From assembly GCA_964019155.1 (NCBI GenBank), contig OZ025244.1, positions 32,548,903-32,612,902 on the forward strand: 64,000 nt of DNA, given 5' to 3'. The stretch is from Osedax fenrisi (lineage: Eukaryota > Annelida > Polychaeta > Sabellida > Siboglinidae). Below the pieces are notes generated by a model, which worked only from the letters and a program-made list of their open reading frames with translations, searched no databases and was not told the origin of the DNA. Made by a program: the position numbers and the translations under genes. Shown piece by piece: positions 37,478-50,700 of this stretch; the stretch's first letter is position 1, and every line of letters begins with the position of its first letter.

Positions 37478-37679
37478 TACTTGATTGTTTAATATATAAT
37501 TATAATATTTTGTATAACTTATATTACACGATTGTTTATGTTTTTTTGTTTACTATATGTTTTTTACTATATGTTTATGTTTATAATCATCTTCTCTTCT
37601 CACACTTATCAGAACAATCTTTGTTGTTATTTAATGAGTGTTTAAATAAATCGTCTTATTATTATTATTATTATTATTA
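37247..37679 (+). mobile_element. Module 8: retrotransposon 3'-end module with mixed flanks
   Basis: This is a 433-base copy with (TTA)8 and C at base 350, and no difference from module 1 that I could see. Its left flank is of the module 3/9/10/12 type. Its right flank is of the module 1/11 type: the CTGG landmark at 38,809 lies at the same distance as the one at 6783 from module 1. It therefore sits at a crossover between classes. Confidence 0.9.
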
Positions 37680-40600
37680 GGTAACTCTAGCTAACTCTAG
37701 TTAACTCTAGCTAACTCTAGCTAACTCTAGCTAACTCTAGCTAACTATAGCTAACTCTAGGTAACTCTAGCTAACTCTAGGTAACTCTAGGTAACTCTAG
37801 CTAACTCTAGGTAACTTTAGCTAACTCTAGCTAACTCTAGCTAACTCTAGCTAACTCTAGCTAACTCTAGCTAACTCTAGCTAACTCTAGCTAACTCTAG
37901 GTAACTCTAGCTAACTCTAGCTAACTCTAGCTAACTCTAGCTAACTCTAGCTAACTCTAGGTAACTCTAGCTAACTCTATGTAACTTTAGCTAACTCTAG
38001 CTAACTCTAGCTAACTCTAGCTAACTCTAGCTAACTCTAGGTAACTCTAGCTAACTCTAGCTAACTCTAGCTAACTCTAGCTAACTCTAGCTAACTCTAG
38101 CTAACTCTAGCTAACTCTAGCTAACTCTAGGTAACTCTAGATAACTCTAGCTAACTCTAGGTAACTTTAGCTAACTCTAGCTAACTCTAGCTAACTCTAG
38201 CTAACTCTAGCTAACTCTAGCTAACTCTAGCTAACTCTAGGTAACTCTAGCTAACTCTAGCTAACTCTAGCTAACTCTAGCTAACTCTAGCTAACTCTAG
38301 GTAACTCTAGCTAACTCTATGTAACTCTAGATAACTCTAGCTAACTCTAGCTAACTCTAGCTAACTCTAGGTAAGTCTAGCTAACTCTAGCTAACTCTAG
38401 CTAACTCTAGCTAACTCTAGCTAATTTTAGCTAACTCTAGCTAACTCTAGCTAACTCTAGCTAACTCTAGCTAACTCTAGGTAACTTTAGCTAACTCTAG
38501 GTAACTTTAGCTAACTCTAGCTAACTCTAGGTAACTCTAGCTAACTCTAGCTAACTCTAGGTAACTCTAGCTAACTCTAGCTAACTCTAGCTAACTCTAG
38601 GTAACGCTAGCTAACTCTAGCTAACTCTAGCTAACTCTAGCTAACTCTAGGTAACTCTAGGTAACTCTAGCTAACTCTAGCTAACTCTAGGTAACTCTAG
38701 CTAACTCTAGCTAACTCTAGGTAACTCTAGGTAACTCTAGCTAACTCTAGCTAACTCTAGCTAACTCTAGGTAACTCTAGGTAACTCTAGGTAACTTTAG
38801 CTAACTCTGGCTAACTCTAGCTAACTCTAGGTAACTCTAGCTAACTTTAGCTAATTCTAGCTAACTCTAGCTAACTCTAGGTAACTCTAGCTAACTCTAG
38901 CTAACTTTAGCTAACTCTAGGTAACTCTAGCTAACTCTAGGTAACTCTAGCTAACTCTAGCTAACTCTAGCTAACTCTATGTAACTCTAGGTAACTCTAG
39001 CTAACTTTAGCTAACTCTAGCTAACTCTAGCTAACTCTAGCTAACTCTAGGTAACTCTAGCTAACTCTAGCTAACTTTAGATAACTCTAGCTAACTCTAG
39101 CTAACTTTAGCTAACTCTAGCTAACTCTAGCTAACTCTAGCTAACTCTAGCTAATTTTAGCTAACTCTAGCTAACTCTAGCTAACTCTAGCTAACTCTAG
39201 CTAACTCTATGTAACTTTAGCTAACTCTAGGTAACTTTAGCTAACTCTAGCTAACTCTAGTTAACTCTAGCTAACTCTAGCTAACTCTAGGTAACTCTAG
39301 CTAACTCTAGCTAACTCTAGCTAACTCTAGGTAACTCTAGCTAACTCTAGCTAACTCTAGCTAACTCTAGCTAACTCTAGCTAACTCTAGCTAACTCTAG
39401 GTAACTCTAGCTAACTCTAGGTAAATCTAGGTAACTCTAGCTAACTTTAGCTAACTCTAGCTAACTCTATATAACTTTAGCTAACTCTAGCTAACTCTAG
39501 CTAACTCTAGCTAACTCTAGCTAACTCTAGGTAACTCTAGTTAACTCTAGCTAACTCTAGCTAACTCTAGCTAATTCTAGCTAACTCTAGCTAACTCTTG
39601 CTAACTCTAGCTAACTTTAAGTAACTCTAGCTAACTCTAGCTAACTTTAGCTAACTCTAGCTAACTCTAGCTAACTTTAGCTAACTCTAGCTAACTCTAG
39701 GTAACTCTAGGTAACTCTAGCTAACTCTAGCTAACTCTAGCTAACTCTAGCTAATTTTAGCTAACTCTAGCTAACTCTAGGTAACTCTAGGTAACTCTAG
39801 CTAACTCTAGCTAACTCTAGGTAACTCTAGCTAACTCTAGCTAACTCTAGGTAACTCTAGCTAACTCTAGCTAACTCTAGCTAACTCTAGCTAACTCTAG
39901 CTAACTCTATGTAACTCTAGGTAACTCTAGCTAACTTTAGCTAACTCTAGCTAACTCTAGCTAACTCTAGCTAACTCTAGGTAACTCTAGCTAACTCTAG
40001 CTAACTTTAGATAACTCTAGCTAACTCTAGCTAACTTTAGCTAACTCTAGCTAACTCTAGCTAACTCTAGCTAACTCTAGCTAATTTTAGCTAACTCTAG
40101 CTAACTCTAGCTAACTCTAGCTAACTCTAGCTAACTCTATGTAACTTTAGCTAACTCTAGGTAACTTTAGCTAACTCTAGCTAACTCTAGTTAACTCTAG
40201 CTAACTCTAGCTAACTCTAGGTAACTCTAGCTAACTCTAGCTAACTCTAGCTAACTCTAGGTAACTCTAGCTAACTCTAGCTAACTCTAGCTAACTCTAG
40301 CTAACTCTAGCTAACTCTAGCTAACTCTAGCTAACTCTAGCTAACTCTAGGTAAATCTAGGTAACTCTAGCTAACTTTAGCTAACTCTAGCTAACTCTAG
40401 GTAACTTTAGCTAACTCTAGCTAACTCTAGCTAACTCTAGCTAACTCTAGCTAACTCTAGGTAACTCTAGTTAACTCTAGCTAACTCTAGCTAACTCTAG
40501 CTAATTCTAGCTAACTCTAGCTAACTCTTGCTAACTCTAGCTAACTTTAAGTAACTCTAGCTAACTCTAGCTAACTTTAGCTAACTCTAGCTAACTCTAG

Positions 40601-42490
40601 CTAACTTTAGCTAACTCTAGCTAACTCTAGGTAACTCTAGGTAACTCTAGCTAACTCTAGCTAACTCTAGCTAACTCTAGCTAATTTTAGCTAACTCTAG
40701 CTAACTCTAGCTAACTCTAGCTAACTTTAGCTAACTCTAGCTAACTCTAGTTAACTCTAGCTAACTCTAGCTAACTCTAGGTAACTCTAGCTAACTCTAG
40801 CTAACTCTAGCTAACTCTAGGTAACGCTAGCTAACTCTAGCTAACTCTAGCTAACTCTAGCTAACTCTAGGTAACTCTAGCTAACTTTAGCTAACTCTAG
40901 CTAACTCTAGCTAACTCTAGCTAACTTTAAGTAACTCTAGCTAACTCTAGCTAACTTTAGCTAACTCTAGCTAACTCTAGCTAACTTTAGCTAACTCTAG
41001 CTAACTCTAGCTAACTCTAGGTAACTCTAGCTAACTCTAGCTAACTTTAGCTAACTCTATGTAACTCTAGCTAACTCTAGCTAACTCTAGCTAACTCTAA
41101 GTAATATTAGCTAACTTTAGCTAACTCTAGCTAACTCTAGGTAACTCTAGCTAACTCTAGCTAACTCTAGCTAACTCTAGCTAACTCTAGGTAACTCTAG
41201 CTAACTCTAGTTAACTCTAGCTAACTCTAGGTAACTCTAGGTAACTCTAGCTAACTTTAGCTAACTTTAGGTAACTATAGGTAACTCTAGGTAACTCTAG
41301 CTAACTCTAGCTAACTCTAGCTAACTCTAGGTAACTCTAGCTAACTCTAGGTAAATCTAGGTAACTCTAGCTAACTTTAGCTAACTCTAGCTAACTCTAG
41401 CTAACTCTAGCTAACTCTAGCTAACTCTAGCTAACTCTAGGTAAATCTAGGTAACTCTAGCTAACTTTAGCTAACTCTAGCTAACTTTAGGTAACTTTAG
41501 CTAACTCTAGCTAACTCTAGCTAACTCTAGCTAACTCTAGCTAACTCTAGGTAACTCTAGTTAACTCTAGCTAACTCTAGCTAACTCTAGCTAATTCTAG
41601 CTAACTCTAGCTAACTCTTGCTAACTCTAGCTAACTTTAAGTAACTCTAGCTAACTCTAGCTAACTTTAGCTAACTCTAGCTAACTCTAGCTAACTTTAG
41701 CTAACTCTAGCTAACTCTAGGTAACTCTAGGTAACTCTAGCTAACTCTAGCTAACTCTAGCTAACTCTAGCTAATTTTAGCTAACTCTAGCTAACTCTAG
41801 CTAACTCTAGCTAACTCTAGCTAACTCTAGGTAACTTTAGCTAACTCTAGGTAATCTAGATAACTCTATCTAACTCTAGCTAACTCTAGCTAACTCTAGG
41901 TAAGTCTAGCTAACTCTAGCTAACTCTAGCTAACTCTAGCTAACTCTATGTAACTCTAGGTAACTCTAGCTAACTTTAGCTAACTCTAGATAACTCTAGC
42001 TAACTCTAGGTAACTCTAGCTAACTCTAGCTAACTCTAGCTAACTCTAGCTAACTTTAGCTAACTCTAGGTAACTCTAGCTAACTCTAGCTAACTCTAGC
42101 TAACTCTAGCTAACTCTATGTAACTCTAGGTAACTCTAGATAACTTTAGCTAACTCTAGCTAACTCTAGCTAACTCTAGCTAACTTTAAGTAACTCTAGC
42201 TAACTCTAGCTAACTTTAGCTAACTCTAGCTAACTCTAGCTAACTTTAGCTAACTCTAGCTAACTCTAGGTAACTCTAGGTAACTCTAGCTAACTCTAGC
42301 TAACTTTAGCTAACTCTATGTAACTCTAGCTAACGCTAGCTAACTCTAGCTAACTCTAGGTAATTCTAGCTAACTCTAGCTAACTCTAGGTAACTCTAGC
42401 TAACTCTAGCTAACTCTAGCTAACTCTAGCTAACTCTAGGTAACTCTAGGTAACTCTAGGTAACTCTAGGTAACTCTAGGTAACTCTAGG
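37680..42490 (+). repeat. Decamer satellite array, segment A8 (481 units)
   Basis: Length is 2 + 481 x 10 minus 1; the 9-base unit is at 41,852. It follows A1 from the module to about 39.4 kb. It then carries a second, roughly 0.94-0.97 kb, copy of the block marked by TTTAGATAAC and TAACTCTTGC (TAACTCTTGC near 39,592 and 40,522 and again near 41,612). No gene is visible. Confidence 0.98.
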
Positions 42491-42721
42491 TTACAACTCT
42501 ATGCTACACTAAAATATAATACTCCATCTACTCGACTTAGGTCATCGAATGATAAACTTGTACTCGTCTATCATAAATCCAAGTTGATTCGAACAAGCAA
42601 TCGTGCTTTCTCGTGTAGTTCACCAACGTTATGGAATTCTATTCCTCTCCATATCAGATCAATACATTATACACATAAGTTTAAGAATGTATTGAAATCA
42701 TATATATTATCAACGAATTGA
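42491..42721 (+). pseudogene. RT C-terminal fragment, module 9
   Basis: The frame is intact to TGA at 42,719-42,721. Confidence 0.85.
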
Positions 42722-42920
42722 TACTTGATTGTTTAATATATAATTATAATATTTTGTATAACTTATATTACACGATTGTTTATGTTTTTTTGTTTACTAT
42801 ATGTTTTTTACTATATGTTTATGTTTATAATCATCTTCTCTTCTCACACTTATCAGAACAATCTTTGTTGTTATTTAATGAGTGTTTAAATAAATCGTCT
42901 TATTATTATTATTATTATTA
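42491..42920 (+). mobile_element. Module 9: retrotransposon 3'-end module, (TTA)7
   Basis: This is a 430-base copy with seven TTA units, C at base 350, and otherwise like module 1. Modules 9, 10 and 12 share the (TTA)7 tail and right flank, which suggests a common recent source. Confidence 0.9.
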
Positions 42921-45900
42921 GGTAACTCTAGCTAACTCTAGTTAACTCTAGCTAACTCTAGCTAACTCTAGCTAACTCTAGCTAACTATAGCTAACTCTA
43001 GGTAACTCTAGCTAACTCTAGGTAACTCTAGGTAACTCTAGCTAACTCTAGGTAACTTTAGCTAACTCTAGCTAACTCTAGCTAACTCTAGCTAACTCTA
43101 GCTAACTCTAGCTAACTCTAGCTAAATCTAGCTAACTCTAGGTAACTCTAGCTAACTCTAGCTAACTCTAGCTAACTCTAGCTAACTCTAGCTAACTCTA
43201 GGTAACTCTAGCTAACTCTATGTAACTCTAGCTAACTCTAGCCTACTCTAGCTAACTCTAGCTAACTCTAGCTAACTCTAGGTAACTCTAGCTAACTCTA
43301 GCTAACTCTAGCTAACTCTAGCTAACTCTAGCTAACTCTAGGTAACTCTAGCTAACTCTAGGTAACTCTAGATAACTCTAGCTAACTCTAGGTAACTTTA
43401 TCTAACTCTAGCTAACTCTAGCTAACTCTAGCTAACTCTAGCTAACTCTAGCTAACTCTAGCTAACTCTAGGTAACTCTAGCTAACTCTAGCTAACTCTA
43501 GCTAACTCTAGCTAACTCTAGCTAACTCTAGCTAACTCTAGGTAACTCTAGCTAACTCTAGCTAACTCTAGCTAACTCTAGGTAACTCTAGCTAACTCTA
43601 TGTAACTCTAGATAACTCTAGCTAACTCTAGGTAAGTCTAGCTAACTCTAGCTAACTCTAGCTAACTCTAGCTAACTCTAGCTAACTCTAGCTAATTTTA
43701 GCTAACTCTAGCTAACTCTAGCTAACTCTAGGTAACTTTAGCTAACTCTAGGTAACTTTAGCTAACTCTAGCTAACTCTAGGTAACTCTAGCTAACTCTA
43801 GCTAACTTTAGCTAACTCTAGGTAACTCTAGCTAACTCTAGCTAACTCTAGCTAACTCTAGCTAACTCTAGCTAACTCTATGTAACTCTAGGTAACTCTA
43901 GCTAACTTTAGCTAACTCTAGCTAACTCTAGCTAACTCTAGCTAACTCTAGGTAACTCTAGCTAACTCTAGCTAACTTTAGCTAACTCTAGCTAACTCTA
44001 GCTAACTTTAGCTAACTCTAGCTAACTCTAGCTAACTCTAGCTAACTCTAGCTAATTTTAGCTAACTATAGCTAACTCTAGCTAACTCTAGCTAACTCTA
44101 GCTAACTCTAGCTAACTCTAGCTAATTTTAGCTAACTCTAGCTAACTCTAGCTAACTCTAGCTAACTCTAGCTAACTCTAGGTAACTTTAACTAACTCTA
44201 GGTAACTTTAGCTAACTCTAGCTAACTCTAGGTAACTCTAGCTAACTCTAGCTAACTCTAGCTAACTCTAGCTAACTCTAGCTAACTCTAGCTAACTCTA
44301 GGTAACTCTAGCTAACTCTAGGTAACTCTAGATAACTCTAGCTAACTCTAGGTAACTTTATCTAACTCTAGCTAACTCTAGCTAACTCTAGCTAACTCTA
44401 GCTAACTCTAGCTAACTCTAGCTAACTCTAGGTAACTCTAGCTAACTCTAGCTAACTCTAGCTAACTCTAGGTAACTCTAGCTAACTCTATGTAACTCTA
44501 GATAACTCTAGCTAACTTTAGCTAACTCTAGCTAACTCTAGTTAACTCTAGCTAACTCTAGCTAACTCTAGGTAACTCTAGCTAACTCTAGCTAACTCTA
44601 GCTAACTCTAGGTAACTCTAGCTAACTCTATGTAACTCTAGATAACTCTAGCTAACTCTAGCTAACTCTAGCTAACTCTAGGTAAGTCTAGCTAACTCTA
44701 GCTAACTCTAGCTAACTCTAGCTAACTCTAGCTAACTCTAGCTAATTTTAGCTAACTCTAGCTAACTCTAGCTAACTCTAGGTAACTTTAGCTAACTCTA
44801 GGTAACTTTAGCTAACTCTAGCTAACTCTAGGTAACTCTAGCTAACTCTAGCTAACTTTAGCTAACTCTAGGTAACTCTAGCTAACTCTAGCTAACTCTA
44901 GCTAACTCTAGCTAACTCTAGCTAACTCTATGTAACTCTAGGTAACTCTAGCTAACTTTAGCTAACTCTAGCTAACTCTAGCTAACTCTAGCTAACTCTA
45001 GGTAACTCTAGCTAACTCTAGCTAACTTTAGCTAACTCTAGCTAACTCTAGCTAACTTTAGCTAACTCTAGCTAACTCTAGCTAACTCTAGCTAACTCTA
45101 GCTAATTTTAGCTAACTATAGCTAACTCTAGCTAACTCTAGCTAACTCTAGCTAACTCTAGCTAATTCTAGCTAATTTTAGCTAACTCTAGCTAACTCTA
45201 GCTAACTCTAGCTAACTCTAGCTAACTCTAGGTAACTTTAACTAACTCTAGGTAACTTTAGCTAACTCTAGCTAACTCTAGGTAACTCTAGCTAACTCTA
45301 GCTAACTCTAGCTAACTCTAGCTAACTCTAGCTAACTCTAGCTAACTCTAGGTAACTCTAGCTAACTCTAGGTAACTCTAGATAACTCTAGCTAACTCTA
45401 GGTAACTTTATCTAACTCTAGCTAACTCTAGCTAACTCTAGCTAACTCTAGCTAACTCTAGCTAACTCTAGCTAACTCTAGGTAACTCTAGCTAACTCTA
45501 GCTAACTCTAGCTAACTCTAGGTAACTCTAGCTAACTCTATGTAACTCTAGATAACTCTAGCTAACTTTAGCTAACTCTAGCTAACTCTAGTTAACTCTA
45601 GCTAACTCTAGCTAACTCTAGGTAACTCTAGCTAACTCTAGCTAACTCTAGCTAACTCTAGGTAACGCTAGCTAACTCTAGCTAACTCTAGCTAACTCTA
45701 GCTAACTCTAGGTAACTCTAGCTAACTTTAGCTAACTCTAGCTAACTCTAGCTAACTCTAGCTAACTTTAGCTAACTCTAGGTAACTCTAGCTAACTCTA
45801 GCTAACTCTAGCTAACTCTAGCTAACTCTAGCTAACTCTAGCTAACTCTAGCTAACTCTAGGTAACTCTAGCTAACTCTAGCTAACTTTAGCTAACTCTA

Positions 45901-47291
45901 TGTAACTCTAGCTAACTCTAGCTAACTCTAGCTAACTCTAAGTAATATTAGCTAACTTTAGCTAACTCTAGCTAACTCTAGGTAACTCTAGCTAACTCTA
46001 GCTAACTCTAGCTAACTCTAGCTAACTCTAGGTAACTCTAGCTAACTCTAGTTAACTCTAGCTAACTCTAGGTAACTCTAGGTAACTCTAGCTAACTTTA
46101 GCTAACTTTAGGTAACTATAGGTAACTCTAGGTAACTCTAGCTAACTCTAGCTAACTCTAGCTAACTCTAGGTAACTCTAGCTAACTCTAGGTAAATCTA
46201 GGTAACTCTAGCTAACTTTAGCTAACTCTAGCTAACTCTAGCTAACTCTAGCTAACTCTAGCTAACTCTAGCTAACTCTAGGTAAATCTAGGTAACTCTA
46301 GCTAACTTTAGCTAACTCTAGCTAACTTTAGGTAACTTTAGCTAACTCTAGCTAACTCTAGCTAACTCTAGCTAACTCTAGCTAACTCTAGGTAACTCTA
46401 GTTAACTCTAGCTAACTCTAGCTAACTCTAGCTAATTCTAGCTAACTCTAGCTAACTCTTGCTAACTCTAGCTAACTTTAAGTAACTCTAGGTAACTCTA
46501 GCTAACTTTAGCTAACTCTAGCTAACTCTAGCTAACTTTAGCTAACTCTAGCTAACTCTAGGTAACTCTAGGTAACTCTAGCTAACTCTAGCTAACTCTA
46601 GCTAACTCTAGCTAATTTTAGCTAACTCTAGCTAACTCTAGCTAACTCTAGCTAACTCTAGCTAACTCTAGGTAACTTTAGCTAACTCTAGGTAATCTAG
46701 ATAACTCTATCTAACTCTAGCTAACTCTAGCTAACTCTAGGTAAGTCTAGCTAACTCTAGCTAACTCTAGCTAACTCTAGCTAACTCTATGTAACTCTAG
46801 GTAACTCTAGCTAACTTTAGCTAACTCTAGATAACTCTAGCTAACTCTAGGTAACTCTAGCTAACTCTAGCTAACTCTAGCTAACTCTAGCTAACTTTAG
46901 CTAACTCTAGGTAACTCTAGCTAACTCTAGCTAACTCTAGCTAACTCTAGCTAACTCTATGTAACTCTAGGTAACTCTAGATAACTTTAGCTAACTCTAG
47001 CTAACTCTAGCTAACTCTAGCTAACTTTAAGTAACTCTAGCTAACTCTAGCTAACTTTAGCTAACTCTAGCTAACTCTAGCTAACTTTAGCTAACTCTAG
47101 CTAACTCTAGGTAACTCTAGGTAACTCTAGCTAACTCTAGCTAACTTTAGCTAACTCTATGTAACTCTAGCTAACGCTAGCTAACTCTAGCTAACTCTAG
47201 CTAACTCTAGCTAACTCTAGCTAACTCTAGCTAACTCTAGGTAACTCTAGGTAACTCTAGGTAACTCTAGGTAACTCTAGGTAACTCTAGG
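42921..47291 (+). repeat. Decamer satellite array, segment A9 (437 units)
   Basis: Length is 2 + 437 x 10 minus 1 (9-base unit at 46,693). The right flank carries the GCCTACTC variant (about 43,241). A repeat marked by TAAGTC units at 43,633 and 44,683 has a 1,050-base offset. Compared with A2, A8 and A11 the last stretch before the next module is 40 bases shorter: the units around TAATTCTAGC are missing. No gene is visible. Confidence 0.99.
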
Positions 47292-47522
47292 TTACAACTC
47301 TATGCTACACTAAAATATAATACTCCATCTACTCGACTTAGGTCATCGAATGATAAACTTGTACTCGTCTATCATAAATCCAAGTTGATTCGAACAAGCA
47401 ATCGTGCTTTCTCGTGTAGTTCACCAACGTTATGGAATTCTATTCCTCTCCATATCAGATCAATACATTATACACATAAGTTTAAGAATGTATTGAAATC
47501 ATATATATTATCAACGAATTGA
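47292..47522 (+). pseudogene. RT C-terminal fragment, module 10
   Basis: The frame is intact to TGA at 47,520-47,522. Confidence 0.85.
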
Positions 47523-47721
47523 TACTTGATTGTTTAATATATAATTATAATATTTTGTATAACTTATATTACACGATTGTTTATGTTTTTTTGTTTACTA
47601 TATGTTTTTTACTATATGTTTATGTTTATAATCATCTTCTCTTCTCACACTTATCAGAACAATCTTTGTTGTTATTTAATGAGTGTTTAAATAAATCGTC
47701 TTATTATTATTATTATTATTA
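47292..47721 (+). mobile_element. Module 10: retrotransposon 3'-end module, (TTA)7
   Basis: This is a 430-base copy like module 9. Five GG units precede it, after the shortened left flank. Confidence 0.9.
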
Positions 47722-50700
47722 GGTAACTCTAGCTAACTCTAGTTAACTCTAGCTAACTCTAGCTAACTCTAGCTAACTCTAGCTAACTATAGCTAACTCT
47801 AGGTAACTCTAGCTAACTCTAGGTAACTCTAGGTAACTCTAGCTAACTCTAGGTAACTTTAGCTAACTCTAGCTAACTCTAGCTAACTCTAGCTAACTCT
47901 AGCTAACTCTAGCTAACTCTAGCTAAATCTAGCTAACTCTAGGTAACTCTAGCTAACTCTAGCTAACTCTAGCTAACTCTAGCTAACTCTAGCTAACTCT
48001 AGGTAACTCTAGCTAACTCTATGTAACTCTAGCTAACTCTAGCCTACTCTAGCTAACTCTAGCTAACTCTAGCTAACTCTAGGTAACTCTAGCTAACTCT
48101 AGCTAACTCTAGCTAACTCTAGCTAACTCTAGCTAACTCTAGGTAACTCTAGCTAACTCTAGGTAACTCTAGATAACTCTAGCTAACTCTAGGTAACTTT
48201 ATCTAACTCTAGCTAACTCTAGCTAACTCTAGCTAACTCTAGCTAACTCTAGCTAACTCTAGCTAACTCTAGGTAACTCTAGCTAACTCTAGCTAACTCT
48301 AGCTAACTCTAGCTAACTCTAGCTAACTTTAGCTAACTCTAGGTAACTCTAGCTAACTCTAGCTAACTCTAGCTAACTCTAGGTAACTCTAGCTAACTCT
48401 ATGTAACTCTAGATAACTCTAGCTAACTCTAGCTAACTCTAGCTAACTCTAGGTAAGTCTAGCTAACTCTAGCTAACTCTAGCTAACTCTAGCTAACTCT
48501 AGCTAACTCTAGCTAATTTTAGCTAACTCTAGCTAACTCTAGCTAACTCTAGGTAACTTTAGCTAACTCTAGGTAACTTTAGCTAACTCTAGCTAACTCT
48601 AGGTAACTCTAGCTAACTCTAGCTAACTTTAGCTAACTCTAGGTAACTCTAGCTAACTCTAGCTAACTCTAGCTAACTCTAGCTAACTCTAGCTAACTCT
48701 ATGTAACTCTAGGTAACTCTAGCTAACTTTAGCTAACTCTAGCTAACTCTAGCTAACTCTAGCTAACTCTAGGTAACTCTAGCTAACTCTAGCTAACTTT
48801 AGCTAACTCTAGCTAACTCTAGCTAACTTTAGCTAACTCTAGCTAACTCTAGCTAACTCTAGCTAACTCTAGCTAATTTTAGCTAACTATAGCTAACTCT
48901 AGCTAACTCTAGCTAACTCTAGCTAACTCTAGCTAACTCTAGCTAATTTTAGCTAACTCTAGCTAACTCTAGCTAACTCTAGCTAACTCTAGCTAACTCT
49001 AGGTAACTTTAACTAACTCTAGGTAACTTTAGCTAACTCTAGCTAACTCTAGGTAACTCTAGCTAACTCTAGCTAACTCTAGCTAACTCTAGCTAACTCT
49101 AGCTAACTCTAGCTAACTCTAGGTAACTCTAGCTAACTCTAGGTAACTCTAGATAACTCTAGCTAACTCTAGGTAACTTTATCTAACTCTAGCTAACTCT
49201 AGCTAACTCTAGCTAACTCTAGCTAACTCTAGCTAACTCTAGCTAACTCTAGGTAACTCTAGCTAACTCTAGCTAACTCTAGCTAACTCTAGGTAACTCT
49301 AGCTAACTCTATGTAACTCTAGATAACTCTAGCTAACTCTAGCTAACTCTAGCTAACTCTAGGTAAGTCTAGCTAACTCTAGCTAACTCTAGCTAACTCT
49401 AGCTAACTCTAGCTAACTCTAGCTAATTTTAGCTAACTCTAGCTAACTCTAGCTAACTCTAGGTAACTTTAGCTAACTCTAGGTAACTTTAGCTAACTCT
49501 AGCTAACTCTAGGTAACTCTAGCTAACTCTAGCTAACTTTAGCTAACTCTAGGTAACTCTAGCTAACTCTAGCTAACTCTAGCTAACTCTAGCTAACTCT
49601 AGCTAACTCTATGTAACTCTAGGTAACTCTAGCTAACTTTAGCTAACTCTAGCTAACTCTAGCTAACTCTAGCTAACTCTAGGTAACTCTAGCTAACTCT
49701 AGCTAACTTTAGCTAACTCTAGCTAACTCTAGCTAACTTTAGCTAACTCTAGCTAACTCTAGCTAACTCTAGCTAACTCTAGCTAATTTTAGCTAACTAT
49801 AGCTAACTCTAGCTAACTCTAGCTAACTCTAGCTAACTCTAGGTAACTTTAGCTAACTCTAGGTAACTTTAGCTAACTCTAGCTAACTCTAGTTAACTCT
49901 AGCTAACTCTAGCTAACTCTAGGTAACTCTAGCTAACTCTAGCTAACTCTAGCTAACTCTAGGTAACTCTAGCTAACTCTAGCTAACTCTAGCTAACTCT
50001 AGCTAACTCTAGGTAACTCTAGGTAACGCTAGCTAACTCTAGCTAACTCTAGCTAACTCTAGGTAACTCTAGGTAACTCTAGGTAACTCTAGCTAACTCT
50101 AGCTAACTCTAGGTAACTCTAGGTAACTCTAGCTAACTCTAGCTAACTCTATCTAACTCTAGGTAACTCTATGTAACTCTAGCTAACGTTAGCTAACTCT
50201 AGGTAACTATAGGTAACTCTAGGTAACTCTAGCTAACTCTAGCTAACTCTAGCTAACTCTAGCTAACTCTAGGTAACTCTAGCTAACTCTAGGTAACTTT
50301 AGCTAACTCTAGCTAACTCTAGCTAACTCTAGCTAACTCTAGCTAACTCTAGGTAACTCTAGTTAACTCTAGCTAACTCTAGCTAACTCTAGCTAATTCT
50401 AGCTAACTCTAGCTAACTCTTGCTAACTCTAGCTAACTTTAAGTAACTCTAGCTAACTCTAGCTAATTTTAGCTAACTCTAGCTAACTCTAGCTAACTTT
50501 AGCTAACTCTAGCTAACTCTAGGTAACTCTAGGTAACTCTAGCTAACTCTAGCTAACTCTAGCTAACTCTAGCTAATTTTAGCTAACTCTAGCTAACTCT
50601 AGCTAACTCTAGCTAACTTTAGCTAACTCTAGCTAACTCTAGTTAACTCTAGCTAACTCTAGCTAACTCTAGGTAACTCTAGCTAACTCTAGCTAACTCT

